A DNA stretch of 64,000 nucleotides, from contig CP136890.1 in assembly GCA_034359265.1 (NCBI GenBank), positions 63,799,501 to 63,863,500 of the forward strand, given 5' to 3'. The stretch's first letter is position 1; each line of letters starts with the position of its first letter. This document shows positions 21,998 to 33,650 of the stretch, piece after piece. The notes under the pieces are model-generated. The model saw nothing but the letters and a program-made list of their open reading frames with translations, had not been told where the DNA came from and did not search any database. Source of the stretch: Canna indica (taxonomy: Eukaryota; Streptophyta; Magnoliopsida; Zingiberales; Cannaceae). The translations under genes and the position numbers were made by a program.

Positions 21998-22928
21998 TAG
22001 TGTTTGACTTTTTATATGTTGGTTGTATTTGACAAAAGAAGTTTTTTGATGATTTCTCAATTTTTGACAGTCTCAACAAGTGAGAAGCTCTACTTATGCA
22101 TTGACAGTTTCAACTATGAAGAGACAGTTTCAACTGCCTAGAGTCTAAGGTATTCAGGATAGTTTTTGGTGCGAATATGATGGTTGCTAGACTTCTAGTT
22201 AATTATGATTCTTTTGATATTCTTGGTCATTTTGATGGTTGATCATTATTTGTGACTTCTAGGCAGTCATATGCATTGACATATGATCATTTGAGACAGT
22301 AATATGCATTGACATATGATCATTATTTGTGACTTGCGTTTAATTGAGTTTTGAAGAGTTTTCTATTCTTTATTTTCGGGCATTACTATTTACTTAAATG
22401 ATCATATGTTTATGATGTCTATTTATGTTGACTGTTTCAAACTAAGGACTGCGAAGAGGAGAGTGATTGAAGTCAATATTTATTCAGATCCTTCAGTTCT
22501 CACATATAAATACTTGTGAAGGGATCTATTGTCGACAACTCCATTGTGCCAATACTCTGTTGCCAGTTTTAAAGGAGTTGAGATTGCTTAGTGCAAAGAA
22601 TAAGGCAACAACCTACTCATCATATCTTCATGCTGAGATGAGTTTGGATTGCTAACTCATTACAACATAAGGATTGTGTGGAGGACAGGACTCCGTGGCT
22701 GGGATGTCATAGAGAGGCAAGTCGGTATGTACTTGTAATAGCAATAGATTTTGTTATTTCCAATTCACTGTAATACTGGTAGCTGGATTTCGGAGTGTGA
22801 AATTCTAGAGCTAGAAGTTGTACTTTCTGATAGTAGATTGGGTATTTGTCTGGTGAGTGTCTCGTAGATTAGATGACATGTTTCGTCACTGAACTGTGTA
22901 AACAAATACTTGTCAAAAAGCTCAGATC
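21998..22928 (+). mobile_element. LTR-like fragment Y, inverted relative of X
   Basis: TGTTTGACTTTTTATATGTTGGTTGTATTTGACAAAAG at the left matches the right end of X on the opposite strand. ACTTGTAATAGCAATAGATTTTGTTATTTCCAATT and AACTGTGTAAACAAATACTTG match 10,100-10,290 inverted. It lacks the last 110 bases of X and the 12-bp array. It separates the LINE ORF1 from the endonuclease. No clear target duplication or coding region was found. Confidence 0.6.
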
Positions 22929-23500
22929 TTAATTCATCCCGACATGATGCCCCGTTTTATTTGTTGCCACTGAAAGTGATGATATCATTTTTGTCACCTC
23001 CAATGTTTTCAAATGGGATTGCACCCCACTTCTCCCAAGAGAATGAGCAGCATGTTTAGAGATATCCAAGTCAAAATGTTTGTCCGCTTGATCAGCTTTC
23101 AACCAAGGGCCCAACTTCTTTTCTTTTATCTTTCCATCTTTTTCATCTTGAATCTGGGAATTGCAAATTGCAATTCCTCTCATCATGACCTATTAAGCCA
23201 CGGTAGTAGCAAAAGAGTGGCATCTTTTCATATTTGAAGTCCGATCTAGAACACACCTTGGGATTCTGATGAAGAGTTAATACCTCTTCTTATGGTTTCG
23301 AGACATCAATAGTTGTATGAGCTTTGATGATGAAACCATGCGCCTCCCTCACAAAGAAGACCCCGACATCTGATACGGATCCCAGTCGTTCGCATAACTT
23401 ATGGCCAACATGAGCACAAAGCTTTATGTATTTATGCAATGGAACTCCTCAGGTGAGAAAATGGTAGAGAGCAAGAGACAAGTCTAAAGAAACATAGAAA
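22929..23500 (-). pseudogene. LINE A ORF1 zinc-knuckle region
   Basis: The minus strand reads YEKMPLFCYRGLIGHDERNC (CCHC knuckle with the second Cys replaced) at about 23,240-23,170, then KDGKIKEKKLGPWLKADQAD, typical of the nucleic-acid-binding ORF1 protein of plant L1 elements. Upstream (to 23,500) the frame is broken but still reads LCERLGSVSDVGVFFVREAH. The 5' end of the LINE is not identified. Confidence 0.65.
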
Positions 23501-23672
23501 GAGCTTATAAGAGAGCCAATTGCCATGACAGCAAAGCAATGCATGATGAGCTAGATGAAGATGGGGAGACCGAAGACATAATTCGTTACCTACTTACATA
23601 TATTGTTTTTACAATAGAAGACATAATTCGTTACATATATTTTTTTTTTAATAAATGTGTGAGGTTAGTAAT
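23501..23672. other. Short AT-rich stretch with a 20-bp direct repeat
   Basis: GAAGACATAATTCGTTAC occurs twice (23,573 and 23,618) before a T-rich run. The last five bases (GTAAT, 23,668-23,672) are the target duplication of the next element. Confidence 0.6.
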
Positions 23673-24498
23673 TGTTAGGAAGAAAACGAGTTTTTCTGCA
23701 AGGATTCAAAAATTCAAACGCCAAAAGCGAAAAATATCAAAACGAATAAATTCATAAAACACAAAGAACACTAAAATTTACGTTGTTCGGCTCGGTGGGG
23801 TATCAGACCTACTCCACGGAGAGAAGAGGGCACTGGCATGATTTTATTAGAGAGAGGAAGAAACACAGTCAGTATAAGAGAATCAGAATAAAATTGATAA
23901 CTAAACTGTCAAAGAAAAATATTGCCTAAATATGAATATTTTTTGTACCCCAAAATTTGAATTTCTATTTCTGCCTGAAAACTATGGATGCGGTGTTCTT
24001 GATCTTCTTGCTTTTGCTTGAGACGGTGTGAATGAGAAGAGAGCCGCCAGAAAGGAACCTTGCTTGAGAAACAAAACAGTCGGGATGATGAGATGATCTA
24101 GAACTGCATATTAAATCCTTTTTATAGTGCACATAGACGCCAACGTATCCCACAAGATTGGACCAAGCTTGCTGCAAAATTTTCTCTGAACCATTAGATT
24201 TAATCCTGTGGCTTTGATAATTTATTTGACTGAGAAATTAGCATTTAAGACAGTTTCTCAATTTTGCAATTCAAAATTTCAAATTGTGTTCATGAAGAAG
24301 TCAACCTGGGTGGGCGCTGCAGGCTCTGCCCGCGCCAGCGTCAATGCTCGTGACCGCTGGCGCTGGTTGGGCTCGGGCCAATGGTTTGGCATGCCTGGGC
24401 CGGGCCGGGCCCAAAATATCAGAAGGCCCCTTCTTCTTTTTTCCTTCTTGATCTAGTTTGGCTCATTTTGAATTCGGATCGGGTTTAAATTGAATCAA
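23673..24498 (-). repeat. 3' LTR of the minus-strand copia element
   Basis: It matches 33,651-34,513 throughout with scattered differences. A minus-strand TATA-like CTATAAAAAGG lies at about 24,116-24,126. A GC-rich stretch (24,310-24,420) is shared by both LTRs. Confidence 0.85.
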
Positions 24499-25029
24499 CC
24501 CCCATAATTTCCTCCTTTGATGAGATCTAAGCCCGATGTAGCTTTCTCCTCTTCTCCCAAGAGCCCTGTAGGGATAATCTGTGCCTTAAATCAGTCTAAC
24601 CAAGTTCAGACAGTGATCAAACTTGGCTATCGATAGAACTTTAGTTAGCATATCTGCAGGATTGTGAGCCGTGTCAAGTTTCTGAAGCTTTATTTCTCCT
24701 TTTGAAATAATATCCCCGATGAAATGAAATATGACATCGATGTGATTCATCCTTTCATGGAACATCTGATCTTTTGACAGATGAATTTCACTCTAACTAT
24801 CACTATGCACGACTATGTTCCCATTTTGAGAAGTTAGTTCTTTTATCAGGTTCCCAAACCAGATTGCTTCTTTACTTGCTTATGTAATGGTCATGTACTC
24901 CATTTTGGTGGTGGAGATGGTGATAGTGGGTTGTAGGTCGACTTTTCAACTTACTGCAGTTCTGCCTATAGTGAAGATGTAGGCGCTGATCGATCTCCTC
25001 TTATCAAGGTCACCTGCATAGTCCGAGTC

Positions 25030-26160
25030 TGAATATCCTGCAAATGATTAATTAGTTCCACCGAAAATAAGATTGGCTTTAGAAGTACCTTGTAAGTAGC
25101 GTAGTACCCATTTAATCTGTTCCCAATGTGCTTTTCCCGAATTTGCCATGTATCGGCTCACAACACTAACTGCATGTGCCATGTCTGGGTGGGTACAAAT
25201 CATGACGTATATGAGATTGCCAACTGCGCTAGCATAAGGTACATGTGACATATCAATTCTTTCTTTTTCATCTTTCGGGCATAGCAATTCTGACAATTTG
25301 AAGTGAGCAGCAAGAGGAGTTTTGACTGATTTTGCTTCTTGTATGCCAAAGCGTTCAACCACCTACTTTACATAAGTCTCCTGTGTTAGGTACAACTTTT
25401 TTGCTTTGCGATCTCGCTTTATCTCCATCCCAAGGATTTCTTTTAGCCCCAAGGTCCTTCATACCAAATTCACCTTTAAGATGTTTCTTTAGCCTGTCTA
25501 TTTCAGTAATATCTTTTGCCACAATAAGCATATCATCAACATAAATGAGCAGATAAATCATAGAAATAACTATTTCTTTAAATAAACACAACTATCAAAG
25601 GATGGTATACTAAAACCAATACCAAGCATAAACTGATCAAACCTCTTATACCATTGTTTGAGAGATTGCTTGAGGCCATAGAGTGACTTCTTTAGGCGGC
25701 AGACATGATCAACTTTATTTTACTCTTCAAACCCTTCTAGTTATGTCATGTAGATTTGTTCTTCTAGGTCACCGTGTAGGAAACCTATCTTTACATCAAG
25801 CTATTCTAACTCCAAGTCTTGCATGGCTACTAATTCTAAAAGAACACGAATAGAGGTATGTTTAACCACAGGAGAAAAAATATCTTTATAGTCAATACAT
25901 TCCTTTTGACTGTATCCCTTTGCCACAAGTCGATCTTTGTAGATACCGCCTTCTTTGAGTTTGTAGATCCATTTGCACCCAACAAGTTTCTTGTGTGGTG
26001 GAGGCTTCACAAGTTCCCAAGTATTATTTTTTTGCAAGGACTTAAATTCTTCTGCCATAGCTTCATGCCACTTTCTTGAATTTGTCTGATTTAGGGCTTC
26101 TTTATAGGAGGCTGGTTCTCCCGTGCACGGTGTTTCTTCAACCACTGTTAGAGCATAAGT
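25030..26160 (-). pseudogene. Copia reverse transcriptase and RNase H
   Basis: The minus strand shows the RT opening EALNQTNSRKWHEAMAEEF and NNTWELVKPP, then KLVGCKWIYKLKEGG and YKDRLVAKGYSQKECIDY with DIFSPVV (26,130-25,860). The catalytic box is IYLLIYVDDMLIVAKD at about 25,560-25,510. RNase H-proximal sequence DMSHVPYASAVGNLIYVM and HWEQIKWVLRYLQGTSKA lies at 25,270-25,070. Frame breaks at about 25,800-25,600 and 25,450-25,360 separate the blocks. The enzyme would copy the element RNA inside its particle; this copy is inactive. Confidence 0.88.
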
Positions 26161-27061
26161 ACTAATATTTGCATACCTATGATTAGGACGTGGTGCTCGC
26201 CTAGGTCGGTTGAGGGCGATGGAATAAGGATTCTCCTCCTCAACTTGATATTGCTCCTCCTCGACCCGATGTGGCTCCTGTTGGACCTGAACATGTTCTC
26301 TAGTGGTCTATTCTATTGAAGCAGTGTCATTGGCTTCTGTGGGAGGTGGTCGAGGCACAACTGTTGGGAATTAGAATTCTTTGGTAGTAGGCTGAGGTGG
26401 TGTTTCTTCTTGTGGCATTGAAGATATATGTTCCTCAGAGTCCTCTTCTTGGTTCTCCTTTTTTATTTTCAAGAGTACCTATTCATCAAAACTCACATCC
26501 CTATGGATTTATGCTTTACAATTATTTAGACACCACACTTTATAGTTTTTCACTCCACTAGAATATCCTAAAAAAATACATTTCTTTGATCTAGGTTCTA
26601 ATTTTCCTTCATTCACCCTGACATAAACAGTGCTCCCAAAACTTTTAAGGTTGTCATAAGAAGCTGGTGACCCGGTCCATTTTTCCTCAAGCGTCTTGAA
26701 TTCAATTGATGAAGAAGGAGATGGATTTATCAGGTAGCAAGCGGTGGATGCAGCCTCTGCCTAAAAGCTTTTAGAAAGGTTAGCATTAAAAATCATACAT
26801 CTTACCCTTTCTATGATGGTGCGGTTCATCCTTTCTGCTACTCCATTTTTCTGAGGTGTGCGGGGAACTGTGCAATGCCTTATGGTTCATTCCCTAGAGC
26901 AAAAATCTTTATATTCTCCACCACAAAATTCGAGGCCATTGTTGGTTCGCAGGGTCCAAATATATCTACTGGTTTGCTTCTCGATCATTGCCTTCCAAGA
27001 CTGAAATTTAGAGAAGACGTCGGATTTATTTTTAATAAAATATGCACATACCTTCCTGGAG
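26161..27061 (-). pseudogene. Copia integrase C-terminal part
   Basis: Reading down from the CACTA junction, the minus strand continues FIKNKSDVFSKFQSWKAMIE and LRTNNGLEFCGGEYKDF (27,045-26,905). Further on come the ERMNRTIIERVRCM-type helix near 26,830 and TVYVRVNEGKLEPRSKKCIF near 26,600. It joins, across the transposon, to TFIDDYT at 32,140. The RT linker (26,500-26,170) is broken by stops. Confidence 0.75.
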
Positions 27062-27664
27062 TAACACTACAAAAAAACATGGTATCACCAACGGACTAAA
27101 TCCGTTGGTAATTTATTACCAACGGATTATCTGTTGGTAAATACGTCGGTGTTGACCATGCTAGGTATTACCAACGGATATTATTATATCCGTTGGTAAC
27201 ACCAACGAAAATATACTCTGTTGGTGATGCCAATGGAAATAATATCCGTTGGTGACACCAATGGATATCATCTCCGTTGGGAATACCAACAGAGACATCC
27301 GTTGGTATTACCAACTGACATCCATTGGCAATACATTTTATAATTAAAATATTCATATTCATATGAATTTTTATTTTCCTGTATACAACCTAGAAGGCAA
27401 ATCACAAATATATATATATATACAACAAATCAAGAAAAAAAACTCATATTTTCATAACCAAATAATAGTATCGTTTTCATAACCAAAACAACTTTGTACC
27501 AAGCATCTATAATTGAGTATATTATCAAACAAATACAAACCTTACTAAAAGTCAAATCTTCCCTAACATCAACCGAATTGTGTAGTGCAAAATCATAACC
27601 AACATACAAATCTTAACCAAATACAAATCCATTATCAACAAAATTAACAACCAACATGAAAATC

Positions 27665-29013
27665 ACAACCCAGATGGAGGTGGAGGTGGAGGTACTTGCA
27701 TCTGCAATATTTTTTGCTGTTGCTGCTACTCACTAAATGATAGTTGATGTTGAAGAAATTCAGACTGAGATTGGCCTTGAATCTGGTTTATCTGTATACT
27801 CGGATGAAAAGTTTGTGGAGGTTGAGGTTGACTATTCTGTACAACCTCACTTGCTAGAATAGAAGATGTTCTGCTAGTTATGTTTGGAGTTTGCTGGAAC
27901 TGCAGCATTTGAGGTGATATGTGCTTCGTAGCATCCACGGTCCTTGTTTGCTGAAGTCCTGCTGCAGCCACTGCCTGGTACATATCAGGTTGAGTACCAA
28001 GTATTGGAGTGTCAAACCTTAGCTGCATCTGCATCCAAGGTGTAATGCCCATACCCTGAAATCTCAGTGATTGAAATCTAGGATTTCCACCATTTCGGAG
28101 CCACATCAAAGGCGAATTCAGACTGATATCATCATCTTTTCCAGCTAGTTAATTTATTGGAAACAATATTAGACGGAGCATGTCAGTGCAACACTAGAAG
28201 AAATTAATCTACAAACAACATTACAACTGAAAATTTGGTGAAGGCTTGTCAATAATTAATAGTTATTTTTCTACATGCAGAATAAAAAAAGAAAGCATAC
28301 CGTGGAGGGAAGGCAATCCACTAGGCCATGGGCGCTTAAGCCTAAAAGGAAAAGGAGATGGATACATTGGAAAGGTTGTTAGTGGTTCAATTTCCCAGTG
28401 TGACACCGTAGGCTGTCTCTGTCCAGCTGTTGACTCATCCCAGCCAACCTGCATCAAGAAAACTGAGCTTAGATAGTCCTGATAGCAGGAAATCTTTACA
28501 TCTTCAAGCAATCAATTTTGCAGAGCTCATACAATAGACAGAAATATGAAAAAAAACATTTCACTTAGAAAAGATTTCACTTTAAATAGGAAATTGGAGA
28601 ATAATTTACATTCACATAGCGCCAATAGAAATTTGGCCAATTAACAGGGTCAATATCACCTATCCCTGTTATTGTGCCCATGTATCTCCCAAATCAAAAA
28701 AGTAGGCATCACGAATCACAGTTTCAATAATGTTGAGATAGCTTAAAACATGTGCATACATCAACAACAAAGAGATGAGAGAAGATTATCAACAAAGAAT
28801 AAAAATACTTGATCAAGCAATTACAAGGAATATGCTTAAGAGCCAAAATTACTATGAGATGGAGAATGAAGTCAAACTTTACCGCCTAACACTCGACTCT
28901 TCTGTCTCAAAAAGCATACGAAAACGCATACCCACCGAAACACGGGTGTGATAAACTGCTTTAACATACTTGGCTAGTACGTGGGATAACAAATTCAGAA
29001 GGGCTTGCTCTAG
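27665..29013 (-). pseudogene. Captured exons of an auxin response factor (ARF6/ARF8 type)
   Basis: Four exon blocks lie in order on the minus strand. 29,013-28,883 reads [20 protein letters not shown] and [10 protein letters not shown] after a 4-base GTAC insertion. 28,685-28,610 reads [20 protein letters not shown] and WRYVN. 28,448-28,301 reads [20 protein letters not shown] and [19 protein letters not shown]. From 28,144 the next block reads LMWLRNGG, FQGMGITPWMQ and LGTQPDMYQA, then Gln-rich sequence. Introns have GT donors and AG acceptors, and the Arg codon split by the first intron is preserved. These are the ancillary DNA-binding part and the start of the Gln-rich middle region of clade A ARFs. 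The B3 and PB1 domains are absent. A stop at 27,729-27,731 interrupts the Q-rich run before PPPPPP. Confidence 0.9.
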
Positions 29014-31300
29014 AAAGATATAATACAACTCTTCAAGATGTGACATATGTAAACTAAGCCATGCAAGTATGGCCTTAGATATTAGAGTCAAAGAAAATAA
29101 AACAAAAATATTTCTTTTGTTGAACTTATCTTGCAGCAAAGAAAATAAAACAAAGGTTATCTTGTGTATTCTTATCTTGTGGCTGCCCCTGTTTTACCCA
29201 TAGCCGAGTGGCCTTCAAAATAGAGAAGGGCATACACTAGCTACCCTTAAGGCCATCCCAAACACTGTATTGCTTGTTTGTTGGAAACACTGAAGGTTGC
29301 GCTCAAACCAGACGAACCAACACCATGTCATCTTGGGAAAATGCAGACAGTGATTTGGTCAAAAGGTTTCGGAGGTGGTAGACATTAGACATACTCATAA
29401 ACAAGAGTTTAGTAATAACACTGAAATGACATTTACATGTTAAGCTGTATATATGATGCAAGGTATAAAAGGATTCTTTTTTGGTTTTCTTGTGTCTCTA
29501 ATTAAACAGTTTGCTCAGTTCCAACTTCCTAGTTGCCCCATAATATACATTATGGTATGAAATATCATTGTTCCCGCAGGCCTACCATTCAGGAAAATAT
29601 ATATTCTTCTATTGGACTCAGGACTCCACTCTTAGGCCTAGTTCATGTAATGATGCATAAGCCAATATCTTGGAGATCAGGTTTCAATTAGAAGTTTAGA
29701 GTTTAAACAATGATTGCCCATTCACTGATATCTATTTCTTCACAAGCATTTGTAGCATATTGAAGTTCAAATATGATTGAATGACAACTTTTTCAAAAGC
29801 TTGAGTTGTTATAAAGGAACCAATCTATCATTTATATTCTTAATACTCCCAATGTACCAAGGCTATTAAGTTTGCCAAGAAAAAAAAAAAAACAAATGAT
29901 TACGGAAAAAATAAGAAGATAAAAGCATGTATTTACCACTAGTGCCTAGATGTAGAACTGTAGATTCCTAATCAAGAAAATCATGTGCTCCGATCCCTAG
30001 CTCTCCACATGGGTGTGTAACGGAAATGTAACTCATTGAAATGAAAATTAGCATTATTTATATATGAAATTTGGTAACTAACTAATTTGATACAATTTAT
30101 TGTAATGGCCGAATCTATGCTACCGATGAGTAGATTCTAATATGATCTTTATTATGAAAATAATTCTTCAAACTTCCAGTCAGTTGTGGGAACTAAGATT
30201 AATACATCAAGCATCACTATCACCCATTTTATGACCAGACAGAGTGTAAAGCATTATCTAACAATAACATACTAATGATAATTAAGTGATTGACAAATAA
30301 TATTGCTAGTCCTTTCGACATTCATAATTTGAAAAGAAAAAGAAAGCACTTATAAATTGTTCCCATGTTACTATAAATAAGACATTTCCGCTTTGCAACT
30401 AGCTCCTCAATGTGAAGCAGATAAGATAGATTAGGATTGTTGGTGTTCAGGTCAGTTAATCTCAATTCTCAACATTTGCAGTTGCTACTCGAAAGAAAGA
30501 AAGAAAATAAAAAGAAATCTTTTTGTCACTTGAGAATTGTAATAGATTGTTAGATTCATTCCATGTCAACATGATTATGCATAAGTTAATCATAATCAGG
30601 GGCGGCCCAAGGGTTATCGGGGCCTAAGGCAAAACTTAAAAATGAGGCCTTTTATTTATTTAATAAATTAAATTAATATATATTTTTATATAAAATTTAT
30701 TTTTTAAAACTTTTTGAGATGAGTGTTTGAGGATGTCGGATATTGCTTTTATCTAGATTTGTGAACGATCAATCATTGGAGGCTTAGTCATTTAGAGCCG
30801 ACGGATATAGAGAAGACGAAGAGTTCGAAAATGGGGCAAAAATTTCATTCGGGTAATCATATATCATCTTGTTATATATTTATACATCATTGTGTAATTT
30901 CATAGAACCTCAAAAGAAAAAAAGTATTGTGCTCACCTTGTTATATATGTTATACATCAGTAGTCATATATCACAAGTTTGCATGACACTTAATTCTATT
31001 ATAGTTTGTGGTTGTGTTGTAATCCAGGTGTAAGAAACTATGATATTTTAGATACAAAATAGATACCTCACATCCATAATTGTGTAAGAAATCTAAAATT
31101 TAATAGCACATGAAGTAATAAACCACCCCTTCAGAGCATCTAAACATTTGATTCCATGTCACTAGGATCAAATTTAATCATGTGCATCTCTAAACAAACC
31201 ACTATATTGAAAAAGAAAAATGCAAATCATTGAGAAAGACCTGATGATCACAATTAATGAGGCAAGCATAAAGGAGGATTTTTGCTCCCTGTCTTCCTTG
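29014..31300. other. Interior of CACTA family 3 without a recognised gene
   Basis: The stretch is mostly AT-rich with stops in all frames. Around 30,595-30,660 the words GGGGCGGCCCAAGGG and GGGGCCTAAGGCAAAA resemble ends of plant DNA transposons, but no partner end was found. 29,170-29,350 on the minus strand weakly resembles the tail of a LINE. I cannot support a gene. Confidence 0.4.
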
Positions 31301-31654
31301 GGGTACAAGATGTTTTTGCTACCAGTAAAAAATTAAATTAAGAGAGAAGAACAAATAGAAACCATGAGCAGAACCAGTTAAATCACTTTGATAAGCGACG
31401 AGTGATGCCCTCAGAGAGAGAGGGGGGGGGGATGTACCAGGTGAGCTGTGGCAGATGGACAGATTGGGAGTGTGTGTAGACTCGACAAAGGCATTTCGTT
31501 GGCTGGGGAAAAAAAGAGCAAGCGTTAAAAGAGCAAGCAGGGTTTTTGGTCGGCAGAGAGAATTAAAATAATAGAGCCGGAAACCAACAAAGCTTACTTC
31601 GATAGCTGAAGGTCGCCTCTTTTCTCCTTCGATCCTCCCCTTCCCGCAAAAGAA

Positions 31655-31870
31655 TGGCAAGGTGTCACAGGGAGGGGTCGCGCGGAATTGGGAGGCGTCG
31701 CAGGGAGAGGTCGAGTGGAATGGGGATGCGTCGCAGGGAGAGGTCGTGGAATGGGGAGGTGTCATAGGGAGACGTCACAGAACGGGGAGGTGTTGCAGGG
31801 AGAGGTCTCACAAGATGGGGAGGTGTCGTAGGGAGAGGTCGCGCGGGGAGTTTGTCGGCTGGGGAAAATT
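31655..31870. repeat. GC-rich minisatellite (GGGAGAGGTCG...GGGGAGGTGTCG)
   Basis: About six units of 30-36 bp contain CAGGGAGAGGTC followed by GAATGGGGAGGTGTC variants. This creates a proline- and serine-biased open frame on the minus strand (31,319-31,765) that I do not regard as a gene. Confidence 0.75.
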
Positions 31871-32143
31871 AAGGGATTTGTAGGATCGCTGTATTTGGGC
31901 TGAAAAAAATATGGCGCAGAAAATAGTATTTTGGTGAGTTAGTAGGGGGGAAATATTTGGTCAGCTGAAATAGAAGAGGGAAAAAATTATACGCTGATTT
32001 ACCAACGAATTTTTTTAATCCGTTGGTAATTTTGTTGGTAATACCAACAAACTAAATCCGTTGGTAATTTTGTTGGTAATACCAACAAACTAAATCCGTT
32101 GGTAATAAATCCGTTGGTGATGCTATATTTTCTTGTAGTGTAA

Positions 32144-33480
32144 TCATCAATAAATGTGAGCATGTATCGAGCTCCTCCTTGAGATTCAACCAGTGAAGGC
32201 CCCCAGAGGTCAGAGTGAATGTAGTCCAATTTTTTTTTAACATAGTGTTCTCCTGTGGAGAATGAAACTCTTTTCTATTTTCCATAAATGCAATGTTCAC
32301 ATAAATCAAGTTTAGCCAATTTTTGTTTTTCAAGTAGTCCATTTTGTTCAAGTATTAGCATGCTCATTTCATTAATATGCCTTAATCTCATATGTCATAA
32401 TTTAGTAACATCATCATCAGAGTGTTCAGATGTTATCATAGCTGCACCACTTGTTACCGTTGTGCATTGCAGAATGTAAAGTTGGTTTACCTTTAGTGCT
32501 TTCATTACTGTTAAAGACCCATTTGTGACTTTGAAAACTCTGTCTTGGCCTGAATACTTGTATCTAAGTGCATCTAGGGAAGATAAATATATTAAATTTC
32601 TTTTAAGACTTGGAACATGTCATACCTGAGTTAGGGTCCTTGTAATGCCATCGTGCATTTTAATTTTTACTGAGCCGACTCCTGCTACTTGACATGATGA
32701 GTCATTTCCCATTAGCATGTTCATATGTGGTAAACCAATCTTGGTGCAGTGTCATATGAAAAGAGCAACCTGAATCTAAAATTCATTCATCTTGAGATCT
32801 AGCATAACAAGCAGCAATAGTAAGTACCTCTACTTTTTAATCATCAGCAGCATAAGATGCTTCTCCGTTCTAATTTTGTCTCTCCTGTTGTTTCCATTTC
32901 AGCTTACGGCATTCTGATTTGATGTGTCCTATCTTTTTGCAATAATAGCACTGTACATTTTTGGATCTAGATTTAGATCTGAACTTACCCCGACTTTTAT
33001 CTCATGACTTGTTTCGTCCTCTAGTGTTCAGGGCTTCTGCACGGCTTCTAGAGGATCATATGGTAAGTTGAGAGTCGACAATATCCTTGGACACTAGCAT
33101 TGTTGTCACCTCATCCAGAGTAATTGTATTCTTGTCATACAATAAACTTTCATGAAAATTCTTAAAAGAAGAAGGGAGAGTAATTAAAAGCATAAAAGTC
33201 TTATCTTCTTTAAAAGTAACTCTCGTATCCTCAAGATCAGCAAGAATAGAACGAAAAGTGCTAATATGATTTTTAACAGAAGTGCCATCAGTCATGCATA
33301 AAAAATATAATTTCTGTCTAAGTGTCATCTTACTTGTCAGAGTTTTATCCTGGTAGATTGTAGCAAGCTTTTTCCATATATCTGCAGCAGTCTTTTCTGA
33401 TGCGACTTCTCGTAGTGCCTCATCGCAGACACTCATGTACAAGGTTGCTTTAACACTTTCGTCGGCCTAGTCCTTTTCCA
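32144..33480 (-). pseudogene. Copia gag, protease and integrase N-terminal part
   Basis: Read from 33,442 down the minus strand: a gag core (ALREVASEKTAADIWKKLAT, then LTSKMTLRQKLYFL and LLITLPSSFKNF), a zinc knuckle CYYCKKIGHIKSEC (about 32,955-32,915), and a protease ILDSGCSFHMT motif (about 32,790-32,750). Next comes the GAG-pre-integrase HCIYGKQK-like segment and the integrase start LDYIHSDLWGPSLVESQG and MLTFIDDYT, where the CACTA element is inserted at 32,140. Several frame shifts and stops separate the blocks. Confidence 0.85.
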
Positions 33481-33650
33481 TTTTAGTGTGTTCCATCTCG
33501 TCTCGTCCACGAATAGTATCATGTAGGTTCTCCTTAACCAATATTGCTTTTATTTTCAAAGCTCATAACGAATAGTTGACGTTATGGTCCAATTACTGAA
33601 TTTAGTATTTTGCCTCTAACATTATGGATTGTTGGCTCTAATACTACAAC

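Larger units (their letters stand above)
7790..23500 (-). mobile_element. L1-type LINE A, split by later insertions
   Basis: Reading the minus strand from 23,500 down, the domain order is that of a plant L1 element. It has an ORF1 zinc-knuckle region (about 23,240-22,929), an endonuclease remnant (about 21,996-21,630), a linker and the start of reverse transcriptase (21,617-20,886), the rest of the RT (9984-9440), the post-RT region (9403-8846) and a zf-RVT domain (8610-8230). The RT is interrupted exactly inside LCNCLYKI/FSKIL by an 11-kb insertion, and the ORF1-endonuclease junction by another insert at 21,998-22,928. Many stops and frame shifts show it is old. It is the oldest element of this nested block. 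Confidence 0.85.
27065..32140. mobile_element. CACTA transposon family 3 carrying an ARF gene fragment (TSD TAA)
   Basis: The left end is CACTACAAAAAAACATGGTA and the right end is TATTTTCTTGTAGTG. The target duplication TAA is perfect (27,062-27,064 and 32,141-32,143). Removing it restores the integrase reading frame. Subterminal regions (27,085-27,330 and 31,998-32,115) are dense in ATCCGTTGGTAAT/ATTACCAACGGAT. No transposase was found. The 5076-bp interior holds an auxin response factor fragment and a GC-rich minisatellite. It is non-autonomous and inserted in a retrotransposon, so it is younger than that element. Confidence 0.92.

Noticed and set aside
31319..31765. 148-codon minus-strand frame rich in Ser, Pro and Thr
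   Set aside because: Most of its N-terminus is the minisatellite read backwards, and no family similarity was seen.
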